From NCBI GenBank assembly GCA_029237695.1, contig CM055273.1, positions 62,361,968 through 62,425,967 of the forward strand: 64,000 nucleotides of DNA. Reading direction: 5' to 3'. This stretch comes from Conchocele bisecta. Its lineage: Eukaryota; Mollusca; Bivalvia; Lucinida; Thyasiridae. Of this stretch, positions 10,628-20,517 are shown piece by piece; the first letter of the stretch is position 1; each line of letters starts with the position of its first letter. Below the pieces are notes generated by a model, which saw only the letters and a program-made list of their open reading frames with translations, had not been told where the DNA came from and did not search any database. Position numbers and translations under genes: made by a program.

Positions 10628-11096
10628 GGTACATGCCCACTCTGTATGCACACAATGTTCTTTATAGGAATTAAATAAGTGTATTATTGTGTCACTATTC
10701 CACCAGTTCTAAAAATTACGAGTGCCTGCTATACAGATATAATCATGGTGGTATCAGGCTATTTTCATATGCATATGAGACATGATATATTTTTAATTAT
10801 GTATACTAATTAAATGCATCACTTGAACAAATTATATTTTCGATAGATTATAAAGTATGATCATTGCAAATCAAAAAATAAATACAGAAAATAAATAGTA
10901 ATGTCCCTTAACGTTTTTAGGAAACACAGTTATCGCCCCTGATATCAGTGTGGAAACTTACGTCTGATATAAAATGTATAATAATGCCAATCAATACGTG
11001 GGGTAATTGTGAATGAATGTTTATTTTGCCAGAAAATGTCTCAGATGATGTCTCTGATATACATAACATTGTGTGCCTACTGAGTGGGCATGTACC
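10628..11096. mobile_element. GTACATGCCC inverted-repeat element, copy 2
   Basis: The left end is GGTACATGCCCACTCTGTAT, continuing CACACAATGTTCTTTATAGG. The right end is ACATTGTGTGCCTACTGAGT then GGGCATGTACC. The repeats are about 35 bp. The interior is AT-rich and matches, in inverted orientation, the copy at 57.9 kb. An X+Y element follows immediately. Confidence 0.75.
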
Positions 11097-11101
11097 TATA
11101 A

Positions 11102-11453
11102 TTCCAGCACAAAAATATTTACACAATTCCCTAACATTTGATTGGTCCGTAGCAAGTCTCTGTCCAGAATTTATATCCCAGTAAACGCCATGCCGAACTA
11201 CTTTCCGTAACCGTCAGGCGCAGTTAAAATAATTCTTAAGAAAACGGAAAATAAACACATTTTATTGATGAATTTATTTCAAATGCTGGAATTATAAGGA
11301 ATGAATGGCCTTTTTGTGGAATTTATCGGGGATATAAACTTGGAAAAGTCGCGGGAATACTGGACGAGGCCTTCCGGCCTTCGTCCAGTATTCCCGCGAC
11401 TTTTCCAAGTTTATACCCCGATAAATTCCACAAAAAGGCCATTCATTCCTATA
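11102..11453 (+). mobile_element. Composite X+Y element, copy 2
   Basis: X (to about 11298) runs TTCCAGCACAAAAATATTT ... ATGCTGGAATTA. Y (11299-11453) is a near-perfect palindrome centred on GAGGCCTTCCGGCCTTC. The left flank is ATAA but the right flank is TTAA, so the target duplication is not clean at this locus. Confidence 0.8.
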
Positions 11454-12003
11454 TTAAATGATTGATGATTTAATATGATATATATTAAACAAGTTTAATG
11501 ATTTCATAAGAAACAAGGCTATGCCAAGTATATTATGATATCAGTCAACAAGTTTAATAAATTGTTGTTGTTGGTGTTTAACGGCCTATCAACAGTTAGT
11601 CATTTAAGATTGGGTGGTTTAATAAATATCATATTAAATCAACACAAATGAATGTTAAATTCTATTTAATGCATAAGCACAGTGCAATAAATTTAAGCTG
11701 TAATAACAACATAGCGCGTTTTCTGTATTGACCTCATTTGTATATATTTATAACATTAGAGTATTATGATTTTTATTACACCATGTTATTACACTGTGAG
11801 AGTCTATTGTATGCAATAATATGTGATTCATGATCACAACAGGGACTTATTGTATGTGCAGCCAGTAACACAGAGGGGAATAGACACAAATGCAGGAACA
11901 TAGGTGAACAGCCAAAACAGGCCAATTTCACATTTTACCTAACTATTATTTAGTTCCTGATTGATATAGTGATATGTGTAGTTAATAACATTAATATGAT
12001 TGA
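11454..12003. other. AT-rich sequence without recognised features
   Basis: Direct AT-rich words (AACAAGTTTAAT repeated at 11489 and 11549; TTGTTGTTGTTGG at 11562). No gene, palindrome or transposon end was recognised. Confidence 0.4.
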
Positions 12004-13505
12004 TCTGTGTCGTTGAGTCAAGTCCCTGATTACATATATGTGTAGTTTAGTAAAGTCCATGATTGCATACCTGTGTAGTTTAGTAAAGTCCCTGATTGCA
12101 TATCTGTGAAGTTAAGTCAAGTCCCTGATGACATACCTGTGTAGTTTAGTAAAGTCCCTGATTGTATATCTGTGTAGTTTAGTAAAGTCCCTGATTGTAT
12201 ATCTGTGTAGTTTAGTAAAGTCCCTGATTGTATATCTGTGTAGTTTAGTCAAGTCCCTGATTACATATCTGTGTAGTTTAGTAAAGTCCCTGATTGTATA
12301 TCTGTGTAGTTTAGTAAAGTCCCTGATTGTATATCTGTGTAGTTTAGTCAAGTCCCTGATTGTATATCTGTGTAGTTTAGTCAAGTCCCTGATTGTATAT
12401 CTGTGTAGTTTAGTCAAGTCCCTGATTACATATCTGTGTAGTTTAGTAAAGTCCCTGATTGTATATCTGTGTAGTTTAGTAAAGTCCCTGATTGTATATC
12501 TGTGAAGTTTAGTCAAGTCCCTGATTGTATATCTGTGTAGTTTAGTAAAGTCCCTGATTACATATCTGTGTAGTTTAGTAAAGTCCCTGATTGTATATCT
12601 GTGTAGTTTAGTCAAGTCCCTGATTACATATCTGTGTAGTTTAGTAAAGTCCCTGATTTGTAATATCTGTGTAGTTTAGTAAAGTCCCTGATTGTATATC
12701 TGTGAAGTTTAGTCAAGTCCCTGATTGTATATCTGTGTAGTTTAGTAAAGTCCCTGATTGTATATCTGTGTAGTTTAGTAAAGTCCCTGATTGTATATCT
12801 GTGTAGTTTAGTAAAGTCCCTGATTGTATATATGTGTGGTTTAGTAAAGTCCCTGATTACATATCTGTGTAGTTTAGTCAAGTCCCTGATGACATATCTG
12901 TGCAATTTAGTCAAGTCCCTGATTACATACCTGTGTAGTAAAGTACCTGATTACAAATCTGTGTAGTTTAGTAAAGTACCTGAGTATACATATCTGTGAA
13001 GTTTAGTCAAGTCCCTGATTACATATCTGTGAAGTTTAGTCAAGTCCCTGATTACATATCTGTCAAGTTTAGTAAAATACCTGATTACATATCTGTGAAG
13101 TTTAGTCAAGTCCCTGATTACATATCTGTCAAGTTTAGTAAAATACCTGATTACATATCTGTGAAGTTTAGTCAAGTCCCTGATTACATATCTGTCAAGT
13201 GTAGTAAAATACCTGATTACATATCTGTGAAGTTTAGTCAAGTCCCTGACTACATACCAGTCAAGTTTAGTAAAATACCTGATTACATATCTGTGAAGCT
13301 TAGTCAAGTCCCTGATTACATACCTGTGTAGTTTAGTAAAGTCCCTGATTGCATATCTGTGTAGTTTAGTATAGCATTGATTGCATATCTGTGTAGTTTA
13401 GTCAAGTCCCTGATTGCATATCTGTGTAGTTTAGTATAGCATTGATTGCATACCTGTGTAGTTTAGTCAAGTCCCTGACAGCATACATTTGTATCTGTGT
13501 AGCCA
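12004..13505. repeat. 33-bp minisatellite, about 45 units, with dimeric subarray
   Basis: The unit is TAGTTTAGTAAAGTCCCTGA followed by TTGTATATCTGTG (33 bp). Variants alternate AGTAAAGTC/AGTCAAGTC and GTATATC/ACATATC. Because 33 is a multiple of 3 and the unit lacks stops in some frames, long reading frames appear on both strands; they are artefacts. From about 13003 to 13320 the array becomes a 66-bp dimer: GAAGTTTAGTCAAGTCCCTG alternates strictly with CAAGTTTAGTAAAATACCTG. Confidence 0.95.
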
Positions 13506-14042
13506 GATATGAGGCAATGCTGGCAGGGTTTTCAATAGCGCTCATCTACCGAGCAAGGAATCTACTATAAATAGAACGCCTAAATCTGGCAGAGTAGGAC
13601 AAACATTCAGTCTAACACACTCTGGGCTGCATTAATTGCAGCTTGCATTGTTCTGGACTTACACTGACCATTATGAAAGTTTACTGATGCATGTATTTGT
13701 GCTACTATTGCAAACACACACATTGGTGACGTATGTGCATACGAGCGCTATACCTAATTAACTGGTCACAAATATCACAAACCTCTTTTGTAAGTCATAT
13801 CCAAAATGCATGTAATTCCATTGTAAACCACAAAGAAAGTACAAGTAAAATGTAGTGACTAACCACAGCAGCGTGAACAACACAATGTCATATGGTCACG
13901 TGCCATGTACACTTAACTTCATATTGAACTTTTTATATTTCTCACACGTTTATGGATAGTGTATGCATAATAAAGAGGCAATATCTAGAAAAAGTAGGCG
14001 TATTGGCTTTGCAATACCGATAAGTGCTGATACAGACCAACT
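13506..14042. other. No recognised gene
   Basis: A TATA-like CTATAAATAG lies at 13565, but no coding region follows. No repeat was recognised. Confidence 0.4.
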
Positions 14043-14187
14043 AGCTTAGAAAATCTCAGCTCTACGTACATGTATGTGTTTTACTATTTCATCTGTCTTT
14101 TATATTTTCTGTATCCGTGGGATACAGAAAATATAAAAGACAGATGAAATAGTAAAACACATCTGTAGAGCTGAGATTTTCTAAGCT
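14043..14187. mobile_element. Foldback palindrome, 145 bp
   Basis: The arms start AGCTTAGAAAATCTCAGCTC and end with the complement GAGCTGAGATTTTCTAAGCT. The inner stem ACTATTTCATCTGTCTTTTA with TATTTTCTGTATCC is perfect around a 4-base loop GTGG. The left arm has a few extra bases near 14067-14075. Only one copy was seen. Confidence 0.8.
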
Positions 14188-14356
14188 ACAGACCAACATG
14201 TGCATCAAAGCAGTCCTATGATCTTCGCTTTCTGTCATCAGCCTGCTAGTAATATTTATTCAGCAAACACAATGCAGATTACTATAATGATGTCACAACG
14301 TTTATTCAATCTAATCACTGTGTATCAATATTTGTGGTACCTGGGGTTATTTTTTT

Positions 14357-14530
14357 GCATTTTAAAGCCATTTGTAGGTGTTGAAGGGATAAATAGAATA
14401 GTACGTAGGTTAAAGTGCCGTGAATGGGAAAAAAATATCTGGCGCGGCTGAGAACCTCGCCCATCCCGTTTCCTTAGAAGCCTTGCCAGATATGTTTTCC
14501 CATTCACGGCACTAACCTACTATTCTCTAT
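14357..14530. mobile_element. Family G foldback, copy 1
   Basis: The arms are GTGCCGTGAATGGGAAAA ... ATCTGGCGCGGCT and GCCTTGCCAGAT ... TTTTCCCATTCACGGCAC. The outer parts AGAATAGTACGTAGGTTA and CTAACCTACTATTCTCTA are complementary. The loop holds CCTCGCCCATCCCGTTTCC. Further copies are at 58.5 and 60.0 kb. Confidence 0.75.
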
Positions 14531-14778
14531 GTACAATGTACAATTCATAGAAAGTAAATGCAAATTTGACTAGCTAAATGGGGCTTATGACAGTTTCACC
14601 AGTGTAGGCCCAGATGAGCCTGCACAAGTTGCAGGTAAGGCACACCACAAACCAAGTCTCCAGTCGCAGACATAATTTTGTTATTGACTGGTTAAGTACA
14701 CACTACATTTATAGGGGAAAGATAAATGCTATCCCGATTAATCTTATGCCACCTATTTCTACACACACACATATTTAC

Positions 14779-15175
14779 AGAGCTGCAGATATTTTACACA
14801 CTTAATTTAGCAGAATAAGCATTGATTATCAAAAGTGGGAGTACAAAATACTCACAGCAATGTGAAAATACGCATTTATTTTCAAATTGAGTGGTGGAAA
14901 TACTAAAATAAAGATGAAAATTTATTTAGTAGAGCTGCAAAAGTGCTTTTGCAGCTCAACTACCGTAAGTAAATTTTCAACTGTATTACAGTATAAATAT
15001 GTAAATAATTAATACTACACTCAAATAAGTGAATGTTACATTTGTTTTGATCATTTGTTCCCTATTTAATAATAATGAAGAAAATAAATAATACATTTGT
15101 GAAAATAAAATACGCATTTAATTTGAAATCAGGGGGTACAAAACTTTTTAGACACAATGCTTATCTGGAGTTCTG
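14779..15175. mobile_element. Family R element, copy 1
   Basis: The left end is AGAGCTGCAGATATTTTAC (a degraded form of AGAGCTCCAGATAAGG) and the right end is GCTTATCTGGAGTTCT. The central hairpin is GAGCTGCAAAAGTGCTTTTG then CAGCTC at 14931-14958. Internal words CATTGATTATCAAAAGTGGG and ACAAAATACTCACAGCAATG also occur in copies at 27.7 and 30.2 kb. Confidence 0.7.
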
Positions 15176-15224
15176 TATTTATCAACTTTACCATGTTCAC
15201 ACTATGCAACACAGTGCTGGCTAC

Positions 15225-15362
15225 ATATGCAGCCTATGCTCAATAAATGTAAATCCAATAATTGTTTACAAGAAAACATTGTTAATGTGAAATTTACAGA
15301 CTATCATAATTTTGCACTTACAAACATTTTAGTCGTACAAAGTTTAGTGAAACGGCCCCCTG
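15225..15362. mobile_element. Family C foldback, right half
   Basis: CATATGCAGCCTATGCTCAA, TAAATGTAAATCCAATAATT and the terminal AAGTTTAGTGAAACGGCCCC are present. The left arm is missing. Confidence 0.7.
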
Positions 15363-15659
15363 GTCAATATACATGTATGGACAATGAAGCTGAATAGTAA
15401 GTCATGATCACATGCAGGCCCAGTACGCAGGAATTAATTAAGGGGAATGCGTTATCGACGGCGTGAAGGGCCATAATCTTTTTTTTTTTGCACATCCACA
15501 GACAGACCTCGGCAGATTAACCCTAATCACCCCTAAGTAACTGGAATGGATTTTGATATGTTAATTAATTTTGCAACCAATCCAATAATCACAAAATGAT
15601 TTTCAGACCAGTCCATTTATGAACATGGGGTGTTTTTGTTCTCAAAATCATGAAAATTA

Positions 15660-15778
15660 CTTGCAAAAAGTGCAGACCCTGATGAGACGGCTCGTCACGA
15701 GCCGTCACGAGCCGGCTCATCTGGATCTACACTTTTTGCCAATACCACTATACAGGCATGTGTTGTTGAAAGGGTTAA
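15660..15778. mobile_element. Family F MITE, partial copy 2
   Basis: The hairpin GATGAGACGGCTCGTCACGA with GCCGTCACGAGCCGGCTCATC is followed by the right end GTGTTGTTGAAAGGGTTAA. The CGAGCCGT/CACGAGCC core is duplicated. The left TTAACCC end is not seen. Confidence 0.6.
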
Positions 15779-16009
15779 GGCGGGTGCGTACGCGTCCTAC
15801 CCCCTCTGCGTACGGCCTGACTTGAATGTAAAACGGTAATGTTGGTCCTAATACAACCTTCAGTGCTTACTGTCTCCAAGGTTGCTCGCAGTACGAGTAT
15901 ATGAAAACTAAATGCACAAGGTGGACATAAATAGCCATACAGTTAGTCAGACAGAACCATGCGCTAAAACCTATATACCCATATATATCCCATACTTTCA
16001 AAGGTGTAT

Positions 16010-16292
16010 TACACAACAACAAGTGTGGCATATGAATTTCACATGTTTTTCATATGAATTTCTATGCAAATGATATACAGTGAGCCGATATGAAATTCAT
16101 GTGCAAATTATTCATATGAAATGCATATGAAAAGTCTTCATATGCAGTTCACATGAACATCATATGAATTTCATATCGGCTCTTTTCATATGAATTTCAT
16201 ATGCAATTCATATGTTTTTCATATGTTTTACATATGAACATCATATGAATTTTTCTAATATGAATTGCATATGTGGCACATTTTGCTGTGTA
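16010..16292. mobile_element. MITE rich in CATATG words
   Basis: The termini TACACAACAACAAGTGTGGC and TGTGGCACATTTTGCTGTGT(A) are imperfect complements. The interior holds more than ten CATATG or near-CATATG words (for example CATATGAATTTCATATG), with GAGCCGATATGAAATTCAT and ATGAATTTCATATCGGCTC as inner inverted repeats. A related CATATG-rich segment lies at 56.99-57.12 kb. Confidence 0.6.
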
Positions 16293-16357
16293 CAACCTGG
16301 CTAATAATATCCCATCTTCATTTGAATGCACAGTCTGGTCTCAGTCTATATTTGTCT

Positions 16358-16566
16358 AAGTGTAAATGCTTTGATTTAACGACGGCACTGGTTCGATCAC
16401 CATGCATGTCGGGACCGACTATTTAAGTCCCCATCGCATAGGACCAGGCTAGCACAAAGGTGTCTTGCCCCAAGGACACGCCGAATCGGCCATTCGCAGC
16501 AGTCGAGGTGGGAATCGAACCCGGGGTCTCCTGATCCGCAGTCCGAAGCTCTACCTACTGAGCTAA
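16358..16566 (-). mobile_element. tRNA-derived SINE, full length
   Basis: Read on the minus strand from 16566: TTAGCTCAGTAGGTAGAGC (A box, D-arm-like), then CGGGTTCGATTCCCACC (B box, T-arm-like), a body with CCTTGGGGCAAGACACCTTT, and a 3' part GATCGAACCAGTGCCGTCGT ending GCATTTACACTT without poly-A. A 13-bp direct repeat TCTATATTTGTCT flanks it at 16345-16357 and 16567-16579, as expected for target-primed reverse transcription. The head has lost a paired acceptor stem, so it is not a functional tRNA gene. A 3' fragment of the same family is at 46.33 kb. Confidence 0.9.
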
Positions 16567-16741
16567 TCTATATTTGTCTCAAATAAGCCCGGTTTTGTCA
16601 AATCAAGGCCAAGATACTGTCAATTATTTATGAACATTCAGCTTCCAGCTGTTGCCATACAGTATGTATGATATAAGGGTGGGTAGTAAGTACATTGTTC
16701 ATTCAAATGGAAACCATTTACCAATGACTCAAAACCGTACA

Positions 16742-16991
16742 TTAACCCTTACATCTCTATCTTAATTTTTTGTTGTCTGCTGTTTATTTTCTATTTTCCA
16801 TTTTTATCTTCAAAAATATGCTTTGACAGCACTTTAGAATAAATTACAACATGCTTTGACAGCACTTCAGAATCATTTCCATTGGAAATGATTCTGAAGT
16901 GCTGTCAAACCATGTTTTTTATTGAGAAATAAGGCAAGATATAAAAGCAACAGCAGACCATTGTTGTTGTGTGTAGCAGTCTAAGGGTTAA
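16742..16991. mobile_element. Family D palindromic MITE, copy 6
   Basis: It starts TTAACCCTTACATCTCTATC and ends GTAGCAGTCTAAGGGTTAA. The inner stem is GACAGCACTTCAGAATCATT with its complement around TTCCATTGGAA. As in copy 1, an extra partial inner arm (AGCACTTTAGAATAAATTAC) precedes the main stem. Confidence 0.85.
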
Positions 16992-17145
16992 CATATTACA
17001 GGCAGAATACTAATTCTCAGGCATCAAGCATTACCAACTTTGTTTCCTATTTTCTTAATATCTCACTGAAAATATATGTTGTTACCAGTCATTTGAACCG
17101 TTAAAGATATTTTGTAAGCCTTTCTGGCTAGTGATGTCGAAAGCA

Positions 17146-17399
17146 TTAACCCTTAGTTAGACCACTACTCACAACAATTGTCGTCTGCTGTTGCTTTTAT
17201 ATCTTGCCTTATTTCTCAATAAAAACATGTTTGGACAGCACTTGAGAATCATTTCCAATGGGAATGATTCTGAAGTGCTGTCAAAGCATGTTGTAAATTA
17301 TTCTACAGTGCTGTCAAAGCATGTTTTTGATGATAAAAATGGAAAATAGAAAATAAATAGCAGACAACAACAAAAATAAGATAGTGGTGTAAGGGTTAA
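17146..17399. mobile_element. Family D palindromic MITE, copy 7
   Basis: TTAACCCTTAGTTAGACC at the left and GTGGTGTAAGGGTTAA at the right. The inner stem GACAGCACTTGAGAATCATT / AATGATTCTGAAGTGCTGTC has one mismatch. The extra partial arm is on the right side, opposite to copy 6. Confidence 0.85.
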
Positions 17400-17469
17400 T
17401 AACTAATGCAAGAGAAATGCTCACAGCCTCAGACTGGTGCTAATTACATCCCCTGTCGTGCAGGTCAAG

Positions 17470-17775
17470 CCCTATATAACACATTTGGGCCATAATTTGA
17501 CCTTTAGCATAAGATAGCGGTCTAAGGGTTGAAGATCCTTAGCAGACCATGTGAGCGCTGTTCTGTCTCAACCCATTTCCGTCTAAGGATACGATAACTT
17601 TTGTTGAAAAAAAACCCTCATTATTTTGTTTATTTCTCTATAAAGGTATATGTTGTTACCACTCGTTTGAACCGTCTCGTTGAGACGGTTCAAATGAGTG
17701 GTAACAACATAAACTTTTGAAAGGAAATAAAGAAAATAGGGATTTATTTCTCTAAAAAGGTTCATACGACTATAG
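17470..17775. mobile_element. Family E palindromic MITE, copy 2, with duplicated flank
   Basis: The stem GTTGTTACCACTCGTTTGAA / TTCAAATGAGTGGTAACAAC is centred on CGTCTCGTTGAGACG near 17680. The 110 bases before it (ACACATTTGGGCCATAATTT onward to CATTTCCGTCTAAGGATACG) are repeated almost exactly at 25.71-25.83 kb. The two loci thus share a composite unit of about 270 bp, not just the MITE. Confidence 0.8.
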
Positions 17776-17789
17776 TTGTGTCCTATCTG

Positions 17790-18154
17790 TAATGGGTTAA
17801 CTGTCCACAAAGGCAATACGCTCGGCTTTGTGAAATTGAGTACAGAAACGATGAATAACACAATGGCATCTCTCGTGACTTTTTGATGGACCCTCATGCA
17901 TAACTTCCATTGCCCAATAGATCAATGTTCAAAGTTTGTAATGGGAGGAATCTGACATTTATATATACCACTAGTCTATCATAATGCTTGCAAACAGTGT
18001 AGATCTCAGTTCTATAATATAAATGTATATACGGTATTCATTTCTTTTTCATCTGTTATTTCTGATTGAATTTTACTCGGGTCCATCAGATAGTCCAATA
18101 ATATTAGACCTCAGGTTTTGCTAAGTGTAGATCTAGATGAAAACTAGAACATGG
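17790..18154. other. No recognised gene
   Basis: AT-rich spacer between repeats. TTGCAAACAGTGTAGATCTC near 17987 resembles the arm of family F. No coding frame was recognised. Confidence 0.4.
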
Positions 18155-18794
18155 GTAAAAGGACACAACTTAAACACATTTGCCTTACAAACAAGGTGAA
18201 CATATTAGTCCCCAGTGACCTTGACATTGGGAGTTTGGATGTGGGCCATATGCAAAACAAAGCACCATCCATAGACAAACATTGTGGGCAAATATTATTG
18301 AAATTGGTAAAGGAGTTACGGAGTAATTGAGAAAAACTTAAAAACTTAAATGCATTTGACTTACAAACAAGGTGACCAATTAGTCCCCAGTGACCTTGAC
18401 CTTCGGTGTTCAGGTGTGGGTCGTATGCGAAACATTAAGCACCATCCCTAAATAAAGAGACAGTGTGGGCAAATATGATTGTAATTGGTGAAGGAGTTAA
18501 TGAGTTATTGAGAAAACATTAAAAACTTAAACACATTTGCCTTACAAACAAGGTGAACACAAGTCCTCAGTGACCTTGGCCTTGGGTGGTTGGGTGTAAG
18601 TCATATACAAAACAAAGCAGCATTCCTAGACAGACAATGTGGGTAAATATTATTGAAATTGGTGAAGGAGTTGTTGAGAAAACATTAAAAACTTAAAACA
18701 CATTTGCCTTATACAAACAAGCTGAACATATTAAAGTACCCTAGTGACCTTGACCGTGGGTGTTCGTTCGGATGTGTGGGTCGTATGCGAAACA
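18155..18794 (+). repeat. Tandem array (pearl-like core), left part
   Basis: Four units of about 165-182 bp, marked by TTACAAACAAGGTGAAC-like words at 18184, 18361 and 18542 and a fourth (ACAAACAAGCTGAACATATT) at 18711. Each has GTGACCTTGACCTT-like and GTGTGGGTCGTATGCGAAAC words. The last unit is cut after GCGAAACATT by the DIRS-like element. The unit resumes at 25591 with TTAAGCACCATCCCTAGACA and ends near 25700 with GGACGGACGGACAGG. Confidence 0.8.
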
Positions 18795-18813
18795 TTTTTA
18801 TGTCTTCAAACTA

Positions 18814-18963
18814 ACCTGAATGGTTGCAAACTGATAGGTTGCTATGAAATCGTCCTAATAATAAAAATCTGCCTACTCTAATCACTCAAATAACCCACCA
18901 TAGACCATTCCGCTCTACCCACAGCCAATTGGCTAGTCCGCTATTTAAACTCCTCCTATTATT
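18814..18963 (+). repeat. DIRS left terminal inverted repeat
   Basis: It starts ACCTGAATGGTTGCAAACTG and ends TAAACTCCTCCTATTATT. By eye it is identical over all 150 bases to the complement of 25399-25548. Just outside it, the left end is TTTTATGTCTTCAAACTA, which differs from the right end. Unequal outermost tails are typical of DIRS and explain the need for the internal complementary region. Confidence 0.93.
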
Positions 18964-19289
18964 TTTAGGACGCTATCAAGAGTGCAGGTATATTTGTCTC
19001 TCTCTTTATTTCGTGCTTATTTTGAATTTCTGCCGTGTATTGTGCCGTATTTGTCATTATATTTCGTTCTAACACATATTATCATCTCTGTGTGTTACGT
19101 GATTATTCTCCATTGCATTTTTTGGGGTTTTTCACGGTGTTTTACTTTGTGTCACATATTTTCGCGTGTACGCGATTCGTACCCTAACGGGTTCGTCCCA
19201 AGTGGATTCGCTCCCGTGACACATTTTTTGTAGCGTTTTTTGCGTTTCTTCTATCAGGTTTTGTTATACAATACTTGTTAGAATGCCGC

Positions 19290-19665
19290 AATCACGCGCT
19301 GCGTGTGGACACATGACTTCTCCTTGGGTACCCATACGGACAGGTGCTTTGCCTGTTGCGGGTGTTGCAAAGAGAGGCCATGTGATTTGTCCGTCCGTTG
19401 GACGGATTCGACGTGGGGCAAGGCTGGTGGGTCTAGAACGTCCCATACCTCACGTCTGAAGAAGTCTGTGTCAGAGTCTCAGCTCTTGGGAGCAGTGGAA
19501 CCGTCCGAGGTTTCGGAGGTTGTGTTAAGTGATAGGCCGGTGATCCATACAGGGGATACCGGGCTGCTGGGGCCGGTGCCTGATCTCTATCACCCGGTTC
19601 GCAGAGGGCTATACCTATCACAGGGGTGTTTCGGCTGGTTCTTGATACTATATCACCCGGTTTGA
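19290..19665 (+). pseudogene. gag-like Cys/His-rich region of the DIRS element
   Basis: In the frame through 19303 the translation contains CVWTHDF, then HTDRCFACCGCCKERPCD and VRWTDSTWGK. The C-x(2)-C and final W-x(6)-W spacing resembles the short zinc-binding region at the start of gag-like proteins in invertebrate DIRS elements (resemblance judged from memory). The frame stays open to about 19665, then shifts. The start codon is uncertain: an ATG at 19282 is in another frame. Confidence 0.5.
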
Positions 19666-19691
19666 AGCTGACCCAGCCTCTCTCAGTAGAG

Positions 19692-19915
19692 GCGCCCGGT
19701 ACCGGGCACCGGTCACCGGGCACCGGTCACCGGGCACCGGGCACCGGGCACCGGTTATGTCACCGGGCACCGGTCACCGGTCACCGGGCACCGGGCACCG
19801 GTTATGTCACCGGGCACCGGGCACCGGGCATTATGTCACCGGGCACCGGGCACCGGGCACCGGTTAGGCTACCGGGCACCGGTCAAACACCTGGCACCGG
19901 GCACCAGACTCTCCT
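19692..19915 (+). repeat. Heptad GC-rich microsatellite ACCGGGC/ACCGGTC
   Basis: About 25 seven-base units, ACCGGGC or ACCGGTC, broken by ACCGGTTATGTC spacers at regular places. In one frame it would encode GTGHRAP repeats. A second smaller block of the same heptad lies at 20459-20517, still inside the DIRS element. Composition differs sharply from the AT-rich surroundings. Confidence 0.9.
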
Positions 19916-19969
19916 TGGACAGCCTGCTGCTTCCGGTAGGAACGACTTCTTGTCTTCGGTTGGTCTTCG

Positions 19970-20190
19970 TTCTACGTGTTCACGTAAGTCGAGGAGTCGA
20001 TCTCGTCGTAGGTCAGGATTGGGTTAGCTCTTCGATTTCGGGTTCGGAGTTTAGATCTTGTTCTTCCTTTTCCTCGAGGTCATTCTCAGGTTTTGGAACA
20101 GGTTCATCTAGATCTCGTTCTCCTGTTCGTCGTAGGAGACGGTTGTATAGGGCTTCTAAGGACCCAAGCAACAGTCGTGCGGGTTAGAGT
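19970..20190 (+). pseudogene. Ser/Arg-rich region of the DIRS gag-like frame
   Basis: CSRKSRSRSRRRS in one frame (about 19976-20020) continues after a frame change as SSRSRSPVRRRRR (about 20105-20145). Ser/Arg-rich stretches between the zinc region and the polymerase are common in DIRS-like gag proteins. The frame break shows decay. Confidence 0.4.
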
Positions 20191-20458
20191 GCTGAAACAC
20201 AACCATTTGAAACAAACGTCTACGAGTTCAAAACCAGACACAACAAACATTGTTAAATTAAAAGTGAATAATTTAGAGCATGTAGTACTAGCTTCGGCAG
20301 TACATATACTATTTGGAACGATACAGTACAGTACTGTTGAATCAGATTCCACGTATGTGGTAGATGACTGCCAGTCTAGGGTTGCTGCGGCAGGTGCTTA
20401 TCACATTCACCCGGTCACAACGTACCCTAACTCTCGCAGGAGAGGTGCCGGTATTGTG

Positions 20459-20517
20459 TTACGGGCACCGGGCACCGGGCACCGGGCACCGGGCAGGCAC
20501 CGGGTACCGGGCACCGG
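20459..20517 (+). repeat. Second heptad ACCGGGC block
   Basis: Seven or eight units of GGGCACC with one GGCAGGCACC irregularity. It is separated from the first block by about 540 bases, which suggests copying within the element or independent capture. Confidence 0.85.

Noticed and set aside
12112..13331. Long open frames on both strands (for example 167 residues of TKLHRYTIRDF repeats)
   Set aside because: The frames follow from a 33-bp unit without stops; both strands are open at once and nothing else suggests coding.
12004..13505. Regular repeats resembling a CRISPR array
   Set aside because: Units are contiguous with no unique spacers, no Cas genes are present, and the context is eukaryotic.
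16500..16566. A functional tRNA gene on the minus strand
   Set aside because: A and B boxes are present but there is no paired acceptor stem, and the segment is the head of a SINE with a target duplication.
17583..17897. 104-residue minus-strand frame
   Set aside because: It is mostly the family E palindrome plus spacer.
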